From CAIQQQ01 sp040399685 (lineage in GTDB: Bacteria > Pseudomonadota > Alphaproteobacteria > Acetobacterales > Acetobacteraceae): a stretch of DNA of 64,000 nucleotides. A model generated the notes under the pieces. It saw nothing but the letters and a program-made list of their open reading frames with translations, searched no databases and had not been told where the DNA came from. Positions within the stretch are counted from its first letter, which is position 1; every line of letters begins with the position of its first letter. The position numbers and the translations under genes are program-made. Below, one piece after another: positions 1 through 9,229 of this stretch. The stretch is from the NCBI GenBank assembly GCA_040399685.1, contig JBBART010000017.1, positions 1 to 64,000 on the forward strand. Reading direction: 5' to 3'.

Positions 1-36
1 GCTTGAATCAGATTTCGATCCGAGCCGGAACCCCGA

Positions 37-678
37 ATGTCAACGCGCTCTAGGACATGCGCTGTGATATTTTTGACCAATTTTGCCGACCAGGCTGTGG
101 TTCTGCCGCTCGCACTTGTCACCGCCATCATGCTGGCGCTGACGGGCTGGCTGCGCGGTGCCGCCATGTGGCTCTTGGCGGTGGTGGGGACACTTGGCAC
201 GATCGGGATACTAAAGGCCGTGCTGGCGGCTTGCGGCACGTCGGAATTCAGCCTCGATGTGCAAAGCCCAAGCGGACATACCGCAGCAGCCGCCATTGTG
301 TATGGCGGGTTGATCGCCCTTGTCGCCCGGCGTTGCGGCGTGGCTCTCGGCTGGTCTTTTCTGGCAGCACCTGGGGCCGTGGTGCTGATCGGTTTGTCCC
401 GCATCGAACTCGGCGCACATACGCTGGCGGAAGTGGCGGTCGGCGGGGCGGTTGGCTGTTTTGCAACGTGGGCGTTGTTGCTGCTGGCAGGCGTGCCGCC
501 GCCGCGATTGCACCTTCCGCGCCTGCTTGTGGCCGCGGTGGTCGTGGTGGTTGCGATGCACGGCTATCACCTTCCGGCGGAGAACGCGATCAAGGATTTT
601 GGCCGACGTTACGCTTGGCTGACAATGGTATGCGGCGTGGACGGACGACCGAACAGCCTGACCTCAGCCGAAAACTAA
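37..678 (+). CDS. PAP2-like membrane phosphatase
   Basis: A 213-residue, very hydrophobic protein with about five membrane segments. It carries parts of the PAP2 lipid-phosphatase signature: K60, then PSGH at 78-81 and SR-x5-H at 121-128. The usual RP of the first motif is missing and the residue after the last histidine motif is glutamate rather than aspartate. It probably dephosphorylates a membrane-associated lipid or polyprenyl phosphate, but the altered motifs leave activity uncertain. An in-frame stop at 4-6 bounds the start, and ATG 37 is the first candidate. It converges on alaS, with a shared hairpin between them. Confidence 0.65.
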   Translation: MSTRSRTCAVIFLTNFADQAVVLPLALVTAIMLALTGWLRGAAMWLLAVVGTLGTIGILKAVLAACGTSEFSLDVQSPSGHTAAAAIVYGGLIALVARRCGVALGWSFLAAPGAVVLIGLSRIELGAHTLAEVAVGGAVGCFATWALLLLAGVPPPRLHLPRLLVAAVVVVVAMHGYHLPAENAIKDFGRRYAWLTMVCGVDGRPNSLTSAEN

Positions 679-686
679 AGCCACCA

Positions 687-716
687 ATGGAGCCCTCGCC
701 GCAGCGAGGGTTCCAT
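687..716. terminator. Bidirectional hairpin between PAP2 gene and alaS
   Basis: Thirteen-base arms at 687-699 and 704-716 pair around the loop CGCA with a single mismatch. The hairpin sits in the 70-bp gap between two converging genes, so it can terminate both. There is only a short T stretch on the plus strand. Confidence 0.6.
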
Positions 717-748
717 TTCGGTCACAGTGTTGCTTGCGATATGCGCTT

Positions 749-3397
749 TTATGCGGGTGCTGGCGTTTTCATCGCGGTCCGGATCGCATCCAGCGCGGCA
801 TCGGCGTTGGCGGCATCCGGGCCACCGGCCTGCGCCATGTCCGGCCGGCCACCGCCGCCCTTGCCACCCACGGCAGCGCTTGCGGCACGCACCAGATCCA
901 CCGCGCTGAAGCGTGACGTGAGGCCGGGGGAGACGCCGACCACGATGCTGGCCTTGCCATCTGCTGTCGACAGCAGGACCACAACACCCTCGCCCACCTG
1001 TTGGCCAATGGCCTCGGCCAGTGATTTCAGGTCCCGTGCCGGCACGTCGCCCAGATTGCGGGCGGACAGCTTCACGCCGTCGATCTCCTCGATTTCGGCG
1101 GTGGTGGCGCCGGTCACGAGCTTGCGCTGCAACTCCGCCACCAGTTGCTCCAGGCGCTTGCGATCGGCGACCAGTGCCGCGACGCGATCGGGCACTTCGG
1201 TAGCACTGGCCTTCAGCGCGTTGGCGATTTCGTTGATGCGACGATCCTGCTCGGCAATCACCGCCAGAGCCGCTTCACCCGTCACCGCCTCGATGCGCCT
1301 CACGCCCGCGGAGACGGCACTTTCGGCTGTGATGCGCAGCAGGCCGATATCGCCGGTGCGGCGCACATGGGTGCCGCCGCACAGTTCTATGGAATAGGCC
1401 GCACGGTTGCCATCCCCCTCGCCCATGGCGACAACGCGGACTTCCTCGCCGTATTTCTCGCCGAACAGCGCCATGGCGCCCTCGGCCACGGCGGCATCCG
1501 GTGTCATCAGGCGGGTGGTGACTGCGCTGTTCTCGCGAATGCGGGCGTTCACCTCGGCCTCCACCCACACCAGATCTTCACGGCTGATCGGCGTTGGCTG
1601 GCTGACGTCGAAGCGCAGACGCTCGGGGGCGTTGAGGCTGCCCTTCTGCGCCACGTGATCGCCCAGGCGACGCCGCAGCGCCTCATGCAGCAGATGCGTG
1701 GCGGAGTGATGCGCGCGGATGGCGGTGCGGCGGGCGTGATCGACATCGGCGCGCACCGGGGCGCCGATTGTGGCGGCACCTTCCTCGACGCGACCGAGAT
1801 GGACGAACAGGCTGCCCAGCTTCTTCTGCGTGTCAGTGACGACGATGCGCAGGCCGGGGCCGGAGATGATGCCGTGATCGCCCACCTGACCGCCGCTTTC
1901 GGCGTAGAACGGGGTTTGGTTCAAAATCACCGCCACCTGGGCGCCGGCTTCAGCGCGCTCGACTGGCTTGCCGTCCATCACGATGCCCAGAATCTCGCCC
2001 TCGGCGGTCTCGGTGGAATAGCCGAGGAATTCGCTGGCCGGCAGCTCTTCCTTCAACTCGAACCACACGTTCTCGGTGGCAGCCTCGCCCGAGCCGGACC
2101 ATGCGGCCCGCGCACGGCGGCGCTGGTCGGCCATGGCGTTCTCGAATCCGGCCACATCCACGGCGCGGCCCTGTTCGCGCAACGCGTCCTGCGTCAGGTC
2201 GAGCGGGAAGCCGAACGTGTCATACAGCTTGAACGCCACGTCGCCGGCCAGGGCCTGGCCGCTGCCCAGCTTGCCGGTTTCTTCCGCCAACAGGCCAAGG
2301 CCGCGATCGAGCATCGCCTTGAAGCGGGTTTCTTCCAGTCGCAGAGTCTCGGTGATGAGCGATTCGGCGCGGCCGAGTTCCGGATAGGCAGCGCCCATCT
2401 GGCGAATCAGCGCAGGCACCAGGCGCCACATCACCGGATCGCGGGCGCCCATCATGTGGGCGTGGCGCATGGCGCGGCGCATGATGCGGCGCAGCACATA
2501 GCCACGGCCTTCGTTGGACGGCAGCACGCCGTCCGCCATCAGGAACGAGGTGCTGCGCAGATGGTCGGCCACCACGCGATGGCTGGTCTTGAACGCGCCG
2601 TCCGGGTCCTGGCCCACCGCTTCGCTGCTGGCGAGAATGAGGGCGCGGAAGGTGTCGGTGTCGTAGTTGTCGTGCTTGCCCTGCAGGATGGCGGCGAACC
2701 GCTCCAGCCCCAGGCCGGTATCGATCGAGGGGCGCGGCAGCGGCACACGGGTGCCGGGCGGGCCTTCCTCGAACTGCATGAACACGAGATTCCAGATCTC
2801 GATGAACCGGTCGCCGTCCTCATCCGGCGAGCCCGGGGGGCCGCCCGGGATGGAGGGGCCATGGTCGTAGAAGATTTCCGAACACGGGCCGCAGGGGCCA
2901 GTGTCGCCCATGCGCCAGAAATTGTCGTTGGTGGCGATGCGGATGATCCGGTCATCGGGCAGGCCCGCGATCTTCTTCCACAGATCGGCCGCCGCCTCGT
3001 CCTCATGATAGACGGTGACGAGCAGCTTGCTCTTGTCGAGCCCGAAATCATGGGTCAGCAGGTGCCAGGCGTGGCTGATCGCCTCTTCCTTGAAATAATC
3101 GCCGAACGAGAAATTGCCCAGCATTTCAAAGAAGGTGTGATGCCGCGCGGTGTAGCCGACATTGTCCAGGTCGTTGTGCTTGCCGCCCGCGCGCACGCTT
3201 TTCTGCGCCGAGGTGGCGCGCGTGTAGGGCCGGCGCTCCTGGCCGGTGAACACGTTCTTGAACTGCACCATGCCGCTGTTGACGAACATCAGCGTGGGGT
3301 CGTTGCGCGGCACCAGGGGGCTGCTTTCAACAACCTGATGCCCGTGACGGGCGAAGTAATCGAGGAACGTGGCCCGGATGTCGTTGCTGCTGGTCAT
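749..3397 (-). CDS. alaS: Alanyl-tRNA synthetase
   Basis: An 882-residue class II synthetase that charges tRNA-Ala in the cytoplasm, close to the usual 870-880. It has the N-terminal aminoacylation core (ATFLDYFARHGH near the start, then the alanyl-type motif 2/3 region), the editing domain with the zinc-binding HHSATHLLH segment near residue 563 and CGGTH near 670, and the C-terminal C-Ala domain. The ATG at 3397 (MTSSNDIR) is preferred over an in-frame ATG at 3433 because family homology begins there. It diverges from the Sel1 lipoprotein gene. A 7-bp inverted repeat (3423-3429 / 3446-3452) lies in its leader. Confidence 0.97.
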   Translation of the reverse strand: MTSSNDIRATFLDYFARHGHQVVESSPLVPRNDPTLMFVNSGMVQFKNVFTGQERRPYTRATSAQKSVRAGGKHNDLDNVGYTARHHTFFEMLGNFSFGDYFKEEAISHAWHLLTHDFGLDKSKLLVTVYHEDEAAADLWKKIAGLPDDRIIRIATNDNFWRMGDTGPCGPCSEIFYDHGPSIPGGPPGSPDEDGDRFIEIWNLVFMQFEEGPPGTRVPLPRPSIDTGLGLERFAAILQGKHDNYDTDTFRALILASSEAVGQDPDGAFKTSHRVVADHLRSTSFLMADGVLPSNEGRGYVLRRIMRRAMRHAHMMGARDPVMWRLVPALIRQMGAAYPELGRAESLITETLRLEETRFKAMLDRGLGLLAEETGKLGSGQALAGDVAFKLYDTFGFPLDLTQDALREQGRAVDVAGFENAMADQRRRARAAWSGSGEAATENVWFELKEELPASEFLGYSTETAEGEILGIVMDGKPVERAEAGAQVAVILNQTPFYAESGGQVGDHGIISGPGLRIVVTDTQKKLGSLFVHLGRVEEGAATIGAPVRADVDHARRTAIRAHHSATHLLHEALRRRLGDHVAQKGSLNAPERLRFDVSQPTPISREDLVWVEAEVNARIRENSAVTTRLMTPDAAVAEGAMALFGEKYGEEVRVVAMGEGDGNRAAYSIELCGGTHVRRTGDIGLLRITAESAVSAGVRRIEAVTGEAALAVIAEQDRRINEIANALKASATEVPDRVAALVADRKRLEQLVAELQRKLVTGATTAEIEEIDGVKLSARNLGDVPARDLKSLAEAIGQQVGEGVVVLLSTADGKASIVVGVSPGLTSRFSAVDLVRAASAAVGGKGGGGRPDMAQAGGPDAANADAALDAIRTAMKTPAPA

Positions 3398-3546
3398 GGC
3401 GGAGGCTGGTATCCTTAATGATGCGTGCCCCACCGCAGGCGATGAGGCACGCTAAGCATAATGAATGGAGTAGCGCAGCCATTCCCTACTGTCACCCATG
3501 TGGCCGTATCGCGTATCACGTGGCCAGAATGCAAAGGAGTGACGGC

Positions 3547-4317
3547 ATGCGTCTCATCATATCCGCGACCTGCCTGATGGCGATGCTGGCAGGCTGTGCG
3601 GCCCCGCCGCCCGCCTTGCCGCCAATCGCCGCCGCCGAGGCAAATTCCCGCGCCATCACGGCCCAGGCAGCCGGACGGCAGCAGGAGGCGCTGGATAATT
3701 TTATGATCGCCGCGCGCCAGGGTGGTCATCGCGCCGAGTTGGGAATCGGGACGATGTATTTCACCGGCCTCGGCGTGGTGAAGGATTACGGCGAGGCGTT
3801 GCTATGGCTGACGCCGGCGGCCGAGGCGGGCAACAGCTCGGCGCAATACACGCTGGGTGTTATTCACAGCACCGGCGGCACGGGTGTGGTGCAAGACCGC
3901 AAGCTGGCGTTCACCTGGTTCCGCCGCGCCGCAGAGGGCGGACATGCCAATGCCGCCAACAGCCTGGGGCAAGCCTATCAATTCGGCTACGGCACACCGA
4001 TCGACTATGCGCGGGCGTTGCGCTGGTATCGCACTGCAGCCGATTCTGGCGACATGGATGCAGCGACGGCCATCGGCGTGATGTATTCCCAGGGACGTGG
4101 CGTAGAGCAAAATTTTAAACAGGCGATGACCTATTTCAGCCAGGCGGCCACCGCCGGCAACGCCGAGGCGATGCGCCGGATCAGTCTGCTCTACCTCAAC
4201 GGCGAGGGCGTGTCGCGCAACGACACCACCGGTTATGATTGGTTGCGCCGCGCCGCTGCCGCCGGCTCGGAGGATGCCGCTCGCCGGTTGGCCACCACGA
4301 TTGAGCGGGACGCCTGA
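3547..4317 (+). CDS. Sel1-repeat lipoprotein
   Basis: A 256-residue protein with a lipoprotein signal peptide (lipobox LAGC, cysteine about residue 18), then a run of about five Sel1-like repeats of roughly 36 residues, each built on G-x-G/A-x-x-Y and A-x-x-W/Y patterns. Sel1 solenoids are protein-protein scaffolds; the partner is unknown here. The start at 3547 follows AAGGAG by 8 nt and gives a clean signal peptide, so the longer in-frame extension back to 3418 is rejected. It probably sits on the periplasmic face of a membrane. It is monocistronic, with the hairpin repeat just downstream. Confidence 0.85.
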   Translation: MRLIISATCLMAMLAGCAAPPPALPPIAAAEANSRAITAQAAGRQQEALDNFMIAARQGGHRAELGIGTMYFTGLGVVKDYGEALLWLTPAAEAGNSSAQYTLGVIHSTGGTGVVQDRKLAFTWFRRAAEGGHANAANSLGQAYQFGYGTPIDYARALRWYRTAADSGDMDAATAIGVMYSQGRGVEQNFKQAMTYFSQAATAGNAEAMRRISLLYLNGEGVSRNDTTGYDWLRRAAAAGSEDAARRLATTIERDA

Positions 4318-4354
4318 AATGATGTGGACATAGACGGAGTCTTGCAGTGAAGAA

Positions 4355-4476
4355 CTTCTTTTTCTGAAGAAAAAGAAGCAAAAAGACCTTCATTCGTTTG
4401 GGTGCGCATCACGAAAAATGCTCGATACACACCTAAATGGATGAATTTTTTTGGTTCTTTTTTTCAAAAAAGAACC
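4355..4476. repeat. Compound hairpin repeat, copy A
   Basis: A 122-bp element bounded by two strong hairpins. The left one (4355-4378) pairs CTTCTTTTTC with GAAAAAGAAG around TGAA. The right one (4453-4476) pairs GGTTCTTTTTT with AAAAAAGAACC around TC. Between them, TTCATTC-type and GGATGAA-type arms can pair at long range. The same arrangement recurs at 27165-27284. Here it lies between the Sel1 gene and the kdp operon, and the T/A-rich hairpins could terminate transcription in either direction. Short ORFs read through the arms are artefacts. Confidence 0.8.
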
Positions 4477-4635
4477 ATTTCTTCTGGATTTTAAGTTTTT
4501 CGCTCGAAAACAATACTCCGTCCACATAGGGCTTTTTCCACCCCCTATGGCTTTCCTATGCCGCACGCCCTTCCGCAGTATCGAATTCCTATGCGACGTG
4601 GCGCATTTGAACAGCCTTCCTCAAGGAGGCTGCGC
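4477..4635 (+). promoter_or_regulatory. kdp operon upstream region
   Basis: No gene seen. Together with the repeat it fills the roughly 318-bp gap before the kdp genes. It holds an inverted pair CATAGGG (4525-4531) / CCCTATG (4543-4549) and two further TCCTATGC copies near 4554 and 4589. These are candidate binding sites for KdpE or another regulator. This is pattern-based inference only; no promoter hexamers are convincing. Confidence 0.3.
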
Positions 4636-4719
4636 ATGTTCGATCTTCTCTATCTGGCCCTGGGCCTCGCTGGTTTCGGCGTGTGCCTGGCCTATGTCCG
4701 CCTGTGCGAAATCCTGTGA
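4636..4719 (+). CDS. Small membrane protein preceding kdpF
   Basis: A 27-residue ORF consisting mostly of one membrane segment followed by a polar end (VRLCEIL). It has a strong ribosome-binding site, AAGGAGG ending 5 nt before ATG 4636, better than that of kdpF itself. It ends 10 nt before kdpF. Its size, topology and place suggest a second KdpF-like accessory peptide or a leader peptide. I recall similar short ORFs in front of kdpF in other proteobacteria, but function is unproven. Confidence 0.6.
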   Translation: MFDLLYLALGLAGFGVCLAYVRLCEIL

Positions 4720-4729
4720 GGGCCGGTTC

Positions 4730-4819
4730 ATGACCCTCGATTACGTGCTGGGCGGCCTGGTTGCCGTCTTCCTGCTGGCCTTTTTGGTCACCGCCCTGGT
4801 GCGGCCGGAAAAGTTCTGA
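4730..4819 (+). CDS. kdpF: K+-transporting ATPase small subunit KdpF
   Basis: A 29-residue single-span peptide with the KdpF pattern: L-G-G-hydrophobic core-L-x-x-A-L-x-x-P-E-x-F at the C terminus. KdpF stabilises the KdpABC complex in the inner membrane. The ATG at 4730 is chosen because the family length is about 29 residues; an upstream in-frame ATG at 4451 would start inside the hairpin repeat. It is followed 10 nt later by kdpA. Confidence 0.9.
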   Translation: MTLDYVLGGLVAVFLLAFLVTALVRPEKF

Positions 4820-4829
4820 GGACCATGCA

Positions 4830-6530
4830 ATGACAGTCATCGGATGGATTCAGATCGCGCTGTTCAGCGCGATCGTCATCGGTGTCACGCGGCCCATGGG
4901 CGGGCTTTTGGCGAAACTTTACAGCGACACCAACCGGATGCCGGCCACGATGGTGGAACGCGGCACCTATCGGCTGCTGGGCGTGAAGCCTTCGGACGAG
5001 CAAAACTGGGTCGGTTACGCTGTGGCCATGCTGGTGTTCAAGGCGCTGTGCTTCGTGGCCGTGTATGGGCTGATGCGGTTGCAGACGGTGCTGCCGCTGA
5101 ACCCTGACGGCCAGGGCGCTGTCTCGCCGGATCTCGCCTACAACACCTCGATCAGCTTTCTGACCAACACCAACTGGCAGTCCTATGGCGGCGAGGGCAC
5201 GCTCAGCTATCTGGTCCAGATGGCCGGGCTGACGGTGCAGAACTTCGCCTCGGCCGCCGCCGGCATCGCCATGGCGGTGGCCGTCATTCGCGGATTCTCC
5301 CGGCGTTCGTCCAAGACAATCGGTAATTTCTGGGTCGATATGGTGCGGATCACGCTCTATGTGCTCATCCCGCTCTCGGTGGTGATGACGCTGGTCTATG
5401 TCTGGCAGGGCGTGCCGCAGACCTTGGCCGGGCATATCGAACTCACCACGCTGGAGGGGCTGAAGCAGTCCATCGCCACCGGGCCGGTGGCCTCCCAGGA
5501 GGCGATCAAGATCCTGGGCACCAATGGCGGCGGCTTCTTCAACGCCAATTCCGCGCATCCGTTCGAGAACCCGACGGCGCTGACCAACTTCCTGCAAATG
5601 ATCTCCATCTTCGTGCTCGGCGCCGGCTTGACCAACCTGTTCGGCCGCATGGTGAGCAATGAGCGCCAGGGCTGGGCGGTGTTCGCGGCCATGGGGCTGC
5701 TGTTCCTGGCGGGCGTGGCGGCCATCTACTGGTCCGAAGCACATGCCAACCCGATCCTGACCGCTCTCGGCATGGACCCATCGATGGGCAACATGGAGGG
5801 CAAGGAACTCCGCTTCGGCATCCCGGCCTCGGCGCTGTTCGCCACCGTCACCACCGATGCGTCCTGCGGTGCGGTCAACGCCATGCTGGACAGCTTCCTG
5901 CCGCTGGGCGGGATGGTGCCGCTGATCAACATCATGCTGGGCGAGATCATCTTCGGCGGCGTCGGCTCGGGGCTTTACGGCTTCCTGCTGTTTGCCATCG
6001 TGGCAGTGTTCGTGGCCGGGCTGATGGTGGGGCGCACGCCGGAATATCTCGGCAAGAAAATCGAGGCGCGGGAGATCAAGATGACCATGCTGGCCATTCT
6101 GTGCCTGCCGCTGGCCATTCTCGGCTTCACCGCGGTGGCTGTGGTGCTTCCCGGTCCGTTGGCGGCGTTGCAGGCGTCGGGTCCGCACGGGTTTTCCGAG
6201 GCGCTGTATGCCTACACCTCGGCCACCGGCAACAACGGCAGCGCGTTTGCCGGGCTTTCGTCCAACACGCCGTATTGGAACACCACGCTGGCCATCGCGA
6301 TGATAGTCGGCCGGTTCTTCATGGTCATCCCGGCCCTGGCCGTGGCCGGCTCGTTCGCCGCCAAGAAAACGCTCCCGGTCTCGGCCGGCACCTTCCCCAC
6401 CACCGGCCCGCTGTTCGTGGGGCTGGCGATCGGCGTGATCCTGATCGTGGGCGGGCTGACCTTCTTCCCCGCCCTCGCCCTCGGCCCCGTGGTGGAGCAT
6501 TTCGCCATGCTCGCCGGCACTCTTTCCTGA
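4830..6530 (+). CDS. kdpA: K+-transporting ATPase subunit A (K+ channel-like)
   Basis: A 566-residue integral membrane subunit that selects and conducts K+ in the KdpFABC pump. The four pore-loop segments typical of the superfamily of K+ transporters are visible: NTSISFLTNTNWQSY, GTNGGGFFNANSAHP, TTDASCGAVNAM and SATGNNGSAFAGLS. About ten membrane spans separate them. The start at 4830 (MTVIGW) matches the family; an in-frame ATG at 4761 would run through kdpF in another frame and is rejected. Confidence 0.97.
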   Translation: MTVIGWIQIALFSAIVIGVTRPMGGLLAKLYSDTNRMPATMVERGTYRLLGVKPSDEQNWVGYAVAMLVFKALCFVAVYGLMRLQTVLPLNPDGQGAVSPDLAYNTSISFLTNTNWQSYGGEGTLSYLVQMAGLTVQNFASAAAGIAMAVAVIRGFSRRSSKTIGNFWVDMVRITLYVLIPLSVVMTLVYVWQGVPQTLAGHIELTTLEGLKQSIATGPVASQEAIKILGTNGGGFFNANSAHPFENPTALTNFLQMISIFVLGAGLTNLFGRMVSNERQGWAVFAAMGLLFLAGVAAIYWSEAHANPILTALGMDPSMGNMEGKELRFGIPASALFATVTTDASCGAVNAMLDSFLPLGGMVPLINIMLGEIIFGGVGSGLYGFLLFAIVAVFVAGLMVGRTPEYLGKKIEAREIKMTMLAILCLPLAILGFTAVAVVLPGPLAALQASGPHGFSEALYAYTSATGNNGSAFAGLSSNTPYWNTTLAIAMIVGRFFMVIPALAVAGSFAAKKTLPVSAGTFPTTGPLFVGLAIGVILIVGGLTFFPALALGPVVEHFAMLAGTLS

Positions 6531-6534
6531 GGTC

Positions 6535-8610
<2,076 letters not shown>

Positions 8611-8622
8611 GGACCCCGCATC

Positions 8623-9222
8623 ATGTTGCGTGAACTTCGCCCCGCCTTCGTGCTTCTGCTTCTGCTGACGGTCGTGACCGGGCTGATCTACCCCCTGGCC
8701 ATGACCGGGGTGGCGCAGGCGCTGTTTCCCTCCGCCGCCAACGGCAGCCTGATCGAGAAAGACGGCGCGCCGGTTGGATCGGCGCTGATCGGCCAGAACT
8801 TCACCCGTCCCGCGTATTTCCACCCCCGCCCATCGGCCACCACCGACACCGACCCGAAGGACGCCACCAAGACCGTGCCAGCCCCGTATAACGCCATGAA
8901 CTCGGCCGGCTCCAACCTCGGCCCCACGTCCCAGGCGCTGTCGGACCGGGTAAAGGCCGATGTCGCGGCGTTGCAGGCCGAAAACCCCGGCGTTGCGGTG
9001 CCGGCCGATCTTGTGACCACCTCCGCCAGCGGGCTTGACCCGGAGATCTCGCCGGAAGCGGCGATGTTCCAGGTCAAGCGCGTGGCCGCCGCCCGCAAGC
9101 TGCCGCAGGACAGGCTGACGGCGCTGGTGCAATCGCAAACCAAGGGCCGCCTGTTTGGCCTGCTGGGGGAAAAGCGGGTGAACGTGCTGGAACTGAACCT
9201 CGCGCTGGACGCGCTGCGTTGA
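8623..9222 (+). CDS. kdpC: K+-transporting ATPase subunit C
   Basis: A 199-residue protein with one N-terminal membrane span (about residues 9-32) and a periplasmic domain. It has the KdpC features IGQNF-x-RPAYFHPRPS and DLVTTSASGLDPEISPEAA. KdpC is required for assembly and affinity of the pump. It follows AAGGA and lies 12 nt after kdpB. Confidence 0.95.
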   Translation: MLRELRPAFVLLLLLTVVTGLIYPLAMTGVAQALFPSAANGSLIEKDGAPVGSALIGQNFTRPAYFHPRPSATTDTDPKDATKTVPAPYNAMNSAGSNLGPTSQALSDRVKADVAALQAENPGVAVPADLVTTSASGLDPEISPEAAMFQVKRVAAARKLPQDRLTALVQSQTKGRLFGLLGEKRVNVLELNLALDALR

Positions 9223-9229
9223 TGCGCCA

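Noticed and set aside
1145..3418. 757-codon open frame antisense to alaS
   Set aside because: High G+C content leaves long stop-free frames opposite real genes. The translation is rich in Gly, Ala, His and Arg with no family signature, and alaS is certain on the other strand. The same applies to the long frames antisense to kdpA/kdpB (4788-9138) and to the 13-18 kb cluster (15797-18682).
4196..4430. Short ORFs with Lys/Phe-rich ends at both hairpin repeats (for example peptides beginning MKVFLLLFLQKKK or MVLFFKK)
   Set aside because: They arise from reading through the T- and A-runs of the hairpin arms at 4355-4476 and 27165-27284. They lack ribosome-binding sites and differ outside the repeat.
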